From Diphasiastrum complanatum (lineage: Eukaryota; Streptophyta; Lycopodiopsida; Lycopodiales; Lycopodiaceae): 64,000 nucleotides of DNA. The stretch covers positions 33,385,645 through 33,449,644 of the forward strand of contig CM055100.1 of assembly GCA_029204225.1 (NCBI GenBank). The letters are read 5' to 3'. Below, piece by piece: positions 14,959 through 26,900 of the stretch (within the stretch, counting starts at the first letter, position 1; every line of letters starts with the position of its first letter). Under the pieces are notes generated by a model. The model was not told the DNA's origin, did no database searches, and saw only the letters and a list, made by a program, of their open reading frames with translations. A program made the position numbers and the translations under genes.

Positions 14959-17900
14959 CATGGGGACGTCTAAGATGTTATATTTCCACCTGCCTTGGTC
15001 ACTATGGCCCAAACTAGGTAGCTAGTTATCAGGTTGCATAACATGGTCCTACAGGCTACTAGTATTTGCATGAGATCTGAATCAAGGTCAACCTGCTCAC
15101 AATCTGAATTTGTTACAAATGTCATAGTAATATAGCATGCTTGATGCAGGAAACCTGTAGTAGATCTTCGGTCTTCCGCATCTCCAGCCCAATCAGCATC
15201 CACATATCTCTATAACTTCAAATAATCTTGTCTCCCATAGAGAATACCAAACCTCAATGTACCCTGAATATACGAGTACTCGCTTAGCAGCTCTTCAATG
15301 AACCTCCTTAGGCTTAGCCATAAACTAACTAACCATACTAACAACATAAGCAATATTTGGTCTCGTAGTAGTTAAAGAGATTAAGCTTCCAACAAGCTTT
15401 CTATATAACGTCTCATCTACATCCTGATCCTCCTCAGCTTTAGTAAGCTTACATCCACTATCGTATGACGTAGAAATAGGCTTGCACTCTGACATATTGA
15501 ACTTTTCAAGAGGTCTGGGAACACCCACGACCATGCTGGCGTAGAAATGTGAGAATTGATCATGGGACTGTTGAACTTATAAACCTTGTTAAATAAATAG
15601 AACTTGTCACATGGTCATACATGGGTACAAAATACTTTGAGGCCCAAAAGTAGGCAAATTTTTTTCTAGTGCAAACTTGTGGGAGGCCCTCTTGCATGTT
15701 GATGCCACATACCCACTTAAGTTGGTAGACCCCCATGCACATGTGCATGGGGGAGAAAAAGTTAGATTTGCCACATATCCTAGTTTGCATGCAAGATGCA
15801 AGATGCATGCATGTCAAATTGGACACATGCAATGAGACATGCAAATTGCCACCTACCTTGGACACTTGGCAATAGCATACCATACCTTGTACATACATAA
15901 TTTCTTACAAATAGAACCTCCACGATTCGGAGGAGTGTGATTTTTGGGATAATCTTCCACTCTTCATCATTTTGTTCTCTTCTTCATCTCAATTTTGGTG
16001 GTAGCTCGCAGGAGGATCTGATCTGGGTTTTTTCTTGTTTCTCCCTCTTCCCTCATCAGAATTCGGTGAGAACAGTTGCAATCTGTTGGTTGGAAGAGGG
16101 CGCTACTAGTCAGGTCATTCCCACTTTGAATTCTGAGCAGATCTGAGCCAGGACAGCAATCAACTACTTGGAGGAGGGCGCTGGTTCTGTTTGCTGAATC
16201 ATTCATTTCTCTCTCAGATCTTGTCAGATTTGCATAAGATTTGTTGCAATCTGTTGGTTAGAGGAGGGCGCTCCATCTCAGATCTTCTCCCACTCAATTT
16301 TCACTACGTTGGAAGCAGGGCAGTCATCCAACCATTTGAAGTAGGGCGCTGGATCTGATTTCCAAATATCATCCTAACTCTTTCATAAATTGTCAGAATT
16401 GAATAGGATCTTTTGCTCGTTGTTTCTCTTGCATAGGCTCTTTCTTTCATAGTGAATAGAAGTCATATAGAAGTTGATCAGAATCTGATTTTTCAGATCT
16501 GAGGCACCTATTTGATGTAGCCAGCAAGTAGGGAATAGTCCATATCTTGGTTCATTCAATAGACAATGAATAGAGTTCAAATAGGATTGAATTAGGATCA
16601 TTCTTATGATCTACAGCTTGCTGTTCTATGTGTATTTCAGATGCATGTTTCATATGTTGAAGAGAACCAAAGATGAAGAATAACCACAAGCTACCACAAA
16701 GCTCATGTCAAAGTGAAGCTCAAGAGGAGATGGATTCCATAATAGAGGGTGAGGAGCACATGAATTCATGTGATGGGGCACATGAGACCTAGCAAGATCA
16801 AGATCCCAAGGCTCACATTCACAAAGGAGGAAGAGGATATGGAGCTCCTAGTTCTCTCAAATGCAAATAAGCCAAACGATTCCAAAAGCGATGTCTCTTG
16901 CCTACTTATAGAAAAGTCCCCTAACTTAACTAAGCATAACTATCTTGAAGGATAGTTAGCCCTTGTTAAGTATTATTTAGCCTACATTGGACCCTTAGTG
17001 GCCTATTATCCTTATTAATTACTTTGAAGGGCCTAAAGAGGGAACCCCTTGAAAATAGCATTTCTAGGGTCCTGAATCCGGATTTTGAGCTATTCTAGCA
17101 TTCTCTGTTTTTACAACAGGGACCACCGTATCAAAACGTGGGAACATGCATTCCCACATTTCCAGTTGTCAAATGTTCTATATAAGACTCAAAATCCAAA
17201 AAGACAACAATGAAAGCAAAAAAAATCTAGAGGTGCTTTACACTTAATTCTTTTTTTGCATGGTAGTGATCCCTAATTGAATAAAAATACCATCCTCTGT
17301 ATCTCTAAATAATGTGTAATTTGAATTCTCAACCTAAATTCCAAGTGCTTAAGTTTATGTATGTACTATGTGTTTTTGTTATACATCACCTTGATGACGT
17401 GTTCTGTTCCCGTTCTCTGTGGGACGACTTTGTTCCCAATCTCCATTCCTGTTTGGACACATGTTCCCATTTCCTAATCACTATAGTTTGGTTCAAATAT
17501 GGATGAAATACTAGTCATGGTGAAGTCCTTTTTCAACAGTGTCTGCAAATTTAGGCTACAGTTACTACATCTAGCTCTTGAGCTACTATGACCCATATCA
17601 TGAGGAGCATGAATCATCCCTTATGCATGACATTCGTAAGAAGGTTTAGGCTGTTTTCTACTTTTGTACGCTGGACTGTAGTGAACTTTAAAGTTGGACT
17701 GCTAAACTCAAGGTCTATTTTAGTCAGGGTGAAGTAGGCGAGCTTACTTTGAAGTTTCGGAACACCCACCTGATGTTCCAAAGCTACAGAGGATGCAAAT
17801 TCTACGTAGAAAGGAACCAAAGAGTTAAAGTTTGCAGAGGTAGTGGGACTGGATACAGAGGCAAACCTCGTACTTGCACCATACAATAGTTAGCCCATTT

Positions 17901-20900
17901 CATATCAGTAATTTTGAAACTTTAATATCATTGTGTCACTCAACCTTTCATGCATTATCTGTTCTGATCTTCTTATGTTGTGTTTCTAACTTCTCAGTCA
18001 GTGATAACTCTAAATTTTACTGTACATAATGTTTAGATCCCGAATTTTTTGCAATTTTACAGGGTTTAAAGAATTTTACCAAGCCTGCAAGGGATTTAGT
18101 CATGCGCATTCAGAAAATTGACAATGATAATTACCCTGAGGTAAGTCAAATCACCCTCCAGAATCCTCTTTTCGGTTGTGTTGTTCTTCAGACACTATCT
18201 TCAAGTTTCAAACTTCTTAAGAAGATTCTTAACAAGACTTGCTTATTTACACGGGCTGCAAAGGCATTTCATGATAAACTTTTGTTTCCTTGCCATCTTC
18301 TGATGCTGTTCATTCCATCAACAACTAATGGTTGAAGACCTTGTAAGTTGACTTCATGAGTCAAAGGTCAGACATCCTTTTTTTTATGTTCAAAATCCAG
18401 ATGCTATTGTAGAATCATATCTACATGTCAACAACTAGTGGTTTCATACTGAATCCATATGTAGAATTGACACATCCTGGCTGAGGTGAAATCAAATTTT
18501 CTGAAAGTGATTGTAGTGATCATTTTGTAACCAGAGTCTCAACCAAGCAACCACAAGAAAAGCTATATGACTAAATTACAATGCAGGGGTTTTCTCAGAG
18601 CGGCCGAACTCTTGCAAGGTTGCTTTGAATCAAACTAACTGTCACATCCTACTGAATGGAATAATCATCCACTGCTTTTAGGAGGAAGAAACTCCTAGGC
18701 ATACTTTTTTGCTAGTTTACTTGTGCTTTGTCAGATTTTTTTGAAGAAACCCACAGGAACTCTAATGATAATTTACATGAGGCTGGGCACATAAGCATAG
18801 AAAAGTAAGATGTATATGGTGGTCCAATACGAGTAAGGGAATCAATGATCATATGGAAGGTCCAATTAAGGTCTAAGCTGAATAACTTATAGATTTATGA
18901 ATCATAAGAAAAGTAACGGAGTGAAGCTCAAGGCCTGATTGATTTAACAAACAAATGCTCGTTAATTGAGGATAGAATGATTTCGTTCGTTTTACCTCAA
19001 TGAGCATTTTTTGCAGACATTGGGACGGATGTTCATCATAAATGCTGGTCCAGGGTTTCGGTTATTGTGGAACACTGTCAAGTCCTTTCTTGATCCGAAG
19101 ACAACTGCAAAAATCACAGTACGTGCATTCAATAGGCAGATGTTTTAGGCGTTTTTCTTTATTAGAAATTTTGAATTTAGGTTCACATATGATACTTTTG
19201 AGCTTATCTCATTGTGCCAGCATTTGTGGTGTAACTTCAATGGTCTTCTTGATGCTTTCGTTTTTAATTAGTCACAAGATAGTGACTACTGAAATTATTT
19301 TTGATTGATACCCAGTTTATTTTTTCAGGTACTGGGCAACAAATATCAAAGCAAGCTGCTGGACATTATTGATGCAAGGTGTACTTTGCTTTCCTTTTCG
19401 TGGAATTTTAAGTTTCCCACATCTCTCCGAGTCGGCTTTTGCGTTAGAACTTTTTCTAATCTGTTGATGGATGACTGGTCTGAGCAGTCAGCTTCCTGAT
19501 TTTCTTGGTGGAAATTGTACGTGTGCTGAAGAAGGTGGATGCCTTCGTTCTGCTAAGGGACCTTGGAAAGATCCCACAATCATGAAGGTTGTATCCATAA
19601 TCCACTCAAGATCTTATGGGTCAACATTTTTTTTTTCTGGTTTTGTCACGTCTTTAATACACTGCTAGACTTATTTTCTGCTTGTAGTGAATATTGTTAC
19701 ACTATATCAAGAAGTGCCTTTTTTGGGGTCTAGCATTTCAAAATGTCTATGGGGTTCACCAATCTTTAACTTTGCAGGCAGTCATGGAAGGACAAGCAAG
19801 GTTTGCTCGACAAATAGTAACAGTTTCAAGTTCTGACAAGGACCCTCAACCTGTTGTGGATGAGCTGAAGGTGTGTCTTTCTGTCTGTCTATCTGTCTCC
19901 ACACACACACACACACATCCATCCCGTTTGTTATTCAATTCTGGTTGTCATCTAGTTCCAGCATGGTCAATTCTGTAAAATAGGAGGATGAGTTGTAGTC
20001 TGCTTCCACTAGTCTACCCTACTAAGAATTCACTAGTATACTATCAAATATATCAGCAAAGATAGATGCCCTTGAGAGTAGATTGAGGCATCAAGAAGAT
20101 ATGGCCCTTGGTGGCATTTGGGCCATAGTTACAATTTGTATAGAGATTTGAAGTTTTGAATATTATTTGAAAGATTCAACTTGACCAAAGCATCAAAAGA
20201 ATAAAATCATGTGGAAAACAGCAAGGATAGTGTGTTTTTAGCATAGATTGCAATAAACCTTTAAGCTACCTCTCACAGACTAAATTTCATATCCTAGTTA
20301 GTTAGGAGTAAAATAAAGATTCAGTGTCCACATAAAATAGTGCTTCATCCAGTAACTCATCATTGATCGGAGGATTTGGCTACAATAATTTGATTCGAGA
20401 TACATGGTCCACCGAAAATTGAATTCCAACAACAAGAGCAACCATCTAGTGATTTGTCCTGTGTTGCAGGTTTTGTTGGTACAATACGGGTTGATGATCA
20501 GTGTAAATGCGAAATGTGTGGCCACTAGGTTATGGCGTCTTACAATCTCTTTCCGCCGCAAACTGACAGGCCCATGAATGGACTAAAACCCTTCGCTGAA
20601 TGTTTTGCGCTGTTATACACAAATTCAATCATTGGAAGGTACCTTTCCCAATCCGCCTGTCTCTTGGAAACATATGCACGAAGCATGTCTTCCATAGACT
20701 GGTTCGTCCTTTTAGTCTAACCATCCAATTCAGGATGATCTGTCGACCCTAGACTTAAAGTGGTCTCGAATTTCTCAAAGACAGCTTGCCAGAATTTGCC
20801 AGTGAACTTAGAATCCTGATCACTATCTGCCTGGTTGGAATGAACTACTCCATTTTGGTTAGTCTATCAACAATAACCAACGGAGTTATCAAACCAACTA

Positions 20901-23900
20901 CCTTCAGTCTTTCAGCTTTATTTACCTAGCATTGTCCATCACCCATGACAAATCTATGAAAAAACTCTGTAAAGCTCAAAAAAGACTTAACCTCCCGGAT
21001 GGTTTGAGAAATTGGCCATTTACGAACTTGACGGACGTTGTTTGGGTCAATTTCCAACCCATGGTCCGACAGACATGAGGGTCCGGGCCGGACATGGGCA
21101 TTCCGCGTCCGAGTCCGGCATCCGGACCTGAACGCGGGGTCGGACGCGTCCATATTTTTATTCTATTTTTTTAACAAAAAAAAAACGGACGCGTCCAGGG
21201 ACCCAAATGCACCCCTGGCGCGTCCGCATTTGGACGCGGACGCGAACGCGTGTCCGGACGCGCATTTGCGTCCGGGGTCCGCCACCTTAGGTCTGAAATA
21301 ACGTGACCGAGATAAACTAATCTCTTTTGGAAGAAAACACATTTGGATTCCTTGGCAAAGATCTTCTCCTGTCTAAGTAACTTTAAGACAATCCTGAGAT
21401 GCTCCTAAAGCTTCTCCAAAGTTTTACTATAGTTGAGAATATCATCTAAGTAAACTATGACGAACTTTCCCAGATACTGATGAAGAAGATCGTTCATCAT
21501 CTGTTGGAAGGTCGCCGAAGCATTTATCGAGCCAAAAGGTAAAACCAGAAATTCATAATGGCCATACTTGGTCCTAAACCTGGTTTTTTCAACATCCTCA
21601 CTCTTAATTCGAATCTGATGATACCTTGATCTCAAATCAATTTTGGTGAAGTACTTTGCACCATGTAATCGATCAACCAATTCATCCATTTGAGGTAAGG
21701 GGTATCAGTTTATAATCGTTAATTTATTCAACTTTTTAAAGTCTACGCACAGACGAGTCCTCCGTCTTTTTTATCCACTAAAATAACTGGAGACCCCCGA
21801 GGGGACTTGCTAGGCCTCACATGGCCCATCTTAAGGTAGTTTTGCAGTTGCTTATAAACTTCATCCTCTTCGGTAGTACTCATCCTGTAAGGATACAAGG
21901 ATACAGGCGATCTACCAGGAAGGAGTTGAATACCATAGTCGACTCCCCTAGGGGAAGACCCTCATGAAGCTGTTCTGGGAAAACGTCTTCAAATTCCTGT
22001 CTAAGTTTCCGATGATTTTCTTGTTTTAGGTTGTTAGACATTAACGCTAATTGCATGTTATAACTTTGTAAATTGCATTCCTTGTGATAAGTGAAATCCT
22101 TCAACCAACACATGTATGAATGACAATCAACAATATCCATGCATTCAACTATTTCTAAAGCAGAAAGCATATAAGGAGAAGAAATATCCACATTTCCATT
22201 TAATTCAATGAGTGAGCCGTTATGCAAGAACGACAAACTGTTTTCTTAAATGACTCATTTCTCTCATAGATCCACTCCTTACCAAATATTACATCTACTT
22301 TATCTAGATTCATAATATGAAAGTCTAAGTTATCCTTATAGGCTTGTATTTGAATCGGTAGATAAGGGACTATCCGGTCCCATACTTGGCTTTCTGCTCC
22401 CGTTGCTAGCTTCACAACATATCTGTGGTCACTTTGCCTTGTTTCAACCTTTAGCTTCTGCAACAAGTTAGAGTTAATAAAATTGTGTGTAGAACCATCA
22501 CCAAATAAAATTGTCACGGCTTGGCCACCAACAACCCTTTCATCCGAATGAGGTCGTGAGTGTCAAAAACTACTGTGTTAAAACAACAATGCTCACACAC
22601 ACAAGATTACTAGCAAAAGGAAAGATCAATACTTGAGATGCCAGAGTTACTTGGCGTCTTAAACGATGCCCCCGCCCCTTCAGCTTGCCTCCATTTCTTT
22701 GGGCATTCCTTCATGTGCTCGATTTCATGTATGAAATCAGCATCGAGCAACTTCTGCAACTCTTGCTCGCTCAATTCTGTTTAGTTTGGGTTACATCGGT
22801 AGTATTTGTCAATCTTTGGCGTTGCTCCTTCAACCAAGGGTATGGTATGCTGAACCACAGATGATGGAATTCCCTTTAAAATTTTGTAAGACCACGCAAC
22901 ACAGTCTTTATATTCCATTAATAATGTTTGCAGTTCGGTGAATTGTGATAGCAAAAGTTGTGCTCCCACATGAACAATCTTGTCTTCTTCACCTGGCACT
23001 GCTTGGTCCCTTGAAGACTTGTTTGTTCTTTTCCTGCTTCTCATGCCGCTTTCTTTGTGTCTTCTCTCTATCACGCTCTAGACTCTACTTCAAAGGATGG
23101 TGCAGATAGGGCTCCAAGGATGTCTTGTAGAGATGATAGGCACATGGTAATCCTTTATTCAATGACCTGCTTGGCCATGTATATACTGCATCTTACAATA
23201 CCTCTAGTTGGAATGATGACCTACTTCAGATTGAGCACTAGTAATGAGATACTTGAGTAATTACGATCATGTTACCAGAAGTTTCACATTAATCCTAATT
23301 TTTCTATAGCGGCTGAGAAAGTTTCAATTTCAGATTATGTATTTTGATTGAATACTAGACCTTTTAATTAGCTGAACCAAATTAGTATTTAAAGTTGCTC
23401 TAGCTGTTAGTCTTAGTAAATATTTATGTTTTTGTTTTAGAGATTCTTCATGCTGGCACATACTGAAAAACACCTGTACTTCTTAAATACCAAATTTTGG
23501 TACCTATAAGATATCAGCAAAACTTTTTAAATATATGTTGTTGTTAGTGTTACTTTGATTCTTCCTTTGAACTTTAATTTCACAAGAACTGCTTGAAGTA
23601 ACCTGGAGCTATAGCATCTGTTTTACGTGAAAGGAACTTTTGTTAAAGTATATGTTTTTGAGTTTACTAAAAATTTCCTGGCTAATTAAGACGTACTGCA
23701 GCTAATATAACTTACTGATTTTCTGGAAGCAGAGGAGAGAGGTTAATCCAGAATCAGGATCGGATGCAGAAGATATTATGTCTCCTGTCAAGCGTGGTGT
23801 CTCTGAAATTTCAAGATTGAACTCAGTTTTTGAGGAGGTTAGATTCATTCCTATCGTTTTTGGATAAACACGCGTGTGCACTTTATAAGTTGTCATCGGG

Positions 23901-26900
23901 CCAAATATTTGAATGAAAAACTAACCTACAATCAACATAACATAAGAGTCTGTTTGAAAGGTTGGGTTAATCTACATTCTTTTGAGTTAGACAGGCAAGC
24001 AAAGAGTTAAATATTGAAAATACTGAATTTACAAATGTAGTGGAATGTGGCAAGCATAATGTTGCTAGTTTGATTTAAACCGTTGTGGCGTATGCTCTGA
24101 TTGGCAATTGCACTTTTTATAGGTCGTAGCTAAAATTTACTTCTTCCACGCATTGCCTTGGAGATATCAAGAATCCAGATCGTGAATCTAAAAAATATGC
24201 ATGCATATTTGATCTGCCATACATCAAGGGTATTTGAATGGATGACTTTAGTGCTTAGTTGCCCGTTCCGGAACAGAACGCGTTCCGTTTTGGAACGGGA
24301 TCATTTTTTTTTTTTAAAATATGTTTTTTTAAAGGAAAAAATTAATCTTTCCTGCTATCGAATCCTCCATTCTCTACCTCGCTCAGTTTTGATTGAATCT
24401 GCTTGCTTATGAACAGCATTATGCATGTCCGGAACAAACCAAGCGATCCTTCATTTGATATGTTTTTTCCGTGCTTTTGTGCTGTGCACTGCAAAGAGAA
24501 ATCAATATTTTTGGAAGAATTTTTACACGTAACATCTTTATTCTGTGCTTTGATGCTGTATGCTGCAAAGGGAAATCAACATTTTTGGATGCGATGGGCA
24601 CACGCTTCTACTTTTACATGTAATGTGCACATGCTTCTAGTTTCATATTGCGCAAGAGAAGTGTTTGCGTGCTGACCTCCCAGTTAAGCTACTACAACCA
24701 GTTACGTTCTGATCAACATGTAAAAAAGTTCTGCAACTGGTCCTCAACATTGATAATCCAACACTAAACACTGAACAGTCGTGAAAAATATTGATTTCTC
24801 TTTGCAGTGCTCAGTCAAAATTATTGAAAAAAATCTAGTCATATTATCACGACTGTTATCTTAAACCAGTTCGGATCAGCTTGAATAATTTATATTGATT
24901 TCCCTTTCATTCTCTATGGCTCGCCCGTCCCTGGAATGGACCTGAATTTTTCACAGGTAGCCGCAGCTATAATAGACGTTAGAACAAAAATAAAATGTTC
25001 CGACCCAGTACGTTCCGGAACATACGGAACGGATGGAACGGAACGTTCCGACCCATTTTGCTTGGAACGGGCTTCTAAGCTTTAATGTTTATATCATTGA
25101 AAACTAAGATGAAAAATCACAATCTAGATGTTGTGGATTGACTTCACTAATTGTCGGTGCACAAAACACTTGCAAAAACAATGCAAGAAGATGAGAAGTT
25201 GAGAGTTAGCACACTCACAAATTACTACTGGCTTTACATTGCTGAAAAAAACACAATACAAAACATCATAATCAAGGTTTTGGGGACCTTTTGGAAATGG
25301 GTTCGAAATGAATGGCAAAATGGTTTTGGGGTTTTTTTTTGGGGGGGGGTGGGACTTATTTTCTGGTGTTCTATCATGGCAAAAACAAGTGCTCTATTAG
25401 TGTTGAGGCAATGTAGATTATGCTTGATCAATTAATAATTTTGAATCTTGACTTGAGAGTTTTTTAAAACTCTGGAGTCCCACGTAATACGTGATGTCAT
25501 GACCCATACCACATGGTACATACATTGATGGTTTGAAACGGGAAAGAACAACGGAATGGTTTTAGGTTTTTTTTTGGGTGGGGATTTTATTTCTAGCATT
25601 CTGTTACGGAGTCAAACAAGTTTGTCATTCTTCTTTTTCAGTGAAACGTAATGGAACATCCTACCACAGAAAATGAGTGCGTTTTTTGTGTTTAGGGTGA
25701 ATCGTGACTCGAGAGTCAGGACTCTTGAGTCCCACCTAATACATATTGTCACGATCCATACTACATACTACATACACTGACAGCTAGCCTGATCAACGAG
25801 TATGGGAATATGGTAAAAAACATCAATAGGTGGACGGCCATCCCACTGTACCAAAAGCTGATCCTGCCAATGGTGACGGCTATGCAATATGTGTACCTGT
25901 AGAATAGTAGCAGGCAGGAATGGAAAAAGCTCTGGATCAGTAGGAAAGGTAGAATCCCGACAAGCATCATCCTTGTATAGTAGCACACAACAAGCTGACA
26001 TGAAAGATATCACAAGCCTAAGTAGTAGCAAGTAACTCAAGACGGTATGCAACATGATTGAGGTGCTCAAGGATCTGGAAAGGTCCATAATAACGTGTCG
26101 CAAGCTTCTTAGTAGAAGCATGACCCTGAACAAAGCGATGCGAGCAAAGCGTGACTTGAGAAAATAGTATCACCTACGTCAAACTCCACATGTCGCGGAT
26201 GTTGATCGACAATGGAGCGGTACCGCTGCTGGATATGCTGTAGATGAGAAGCTGTTCTAGCAATGATCTCATGAGCACTAGAAAGATAAGAGGAAATAGT
26301 CATAGGTGCATCATCTGGAGGAGCAGGGATACCGGGCAGAAATTGGCGAGTAACCATGAGCAAGTAGGAAAGGAGAGACGCTTGTGCTGGAACTAACAGA
26401 ATTATTATAACTACTCAGCTAAACATAAGTGCTGAGCCCAATCTTGACTGGTAGGAGAAACATAATGTTGTGAATAATCCTTGAAGACCAGGTTAATGAC
26501 CTCAAACTGACCATTCATTGAAGAATGATAAGCGGTATCCATGAGTATCCTAACATCCAATATGCGCATAAGCTCTGTCCAAAAACCTGATGTGAACTTG
26601 GTATCCTGATCAGTGAGAATAGATCGTGGAAGACCATGTAAGTGAAAAATCTCAAATAAAAATGCGACCACATTGCTCTGCCGTAATAGTACTTATGACT
26701 AAGAATGAAATGGCTTGCTTAGAAAGCCTTTCAACTTCCACCAGACAAGAATCATGACCACGTGATGTGCAGGGGAGACCTAAAATGATGTCCATAGAGA
26801 TGTTAGTCCACTGGCGGTGGGAAGGGAGCGGACAACTCTGAAGGAGACTGCCAGGCTTTTCATGGGAATACTTGTTAGGAAGGCAGAAGTATGAATGAGG

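Noticed and set aside
17614-17886. A 90-codon - strand frame in intron 2
   Set aside because: No recognisable homology, and nothing around it supports a gene.
20926-21301. Arg/Pro/Ala-rich frames at 21.0-21.3 kb as a gene
   Set aside because: They cross the Gypsy/MITE boundary and reflect the GC-rich insert.
23082-23146. Possible extra SFH exon (good pyrimidine tract, CTCTAG acceptor, ATGGTAATC donor)
   Set aside because: Its 65-bp length breaks the phase between exons 7 and 8, which already join correctly, and the encoded text does not resemble SFH linkers.
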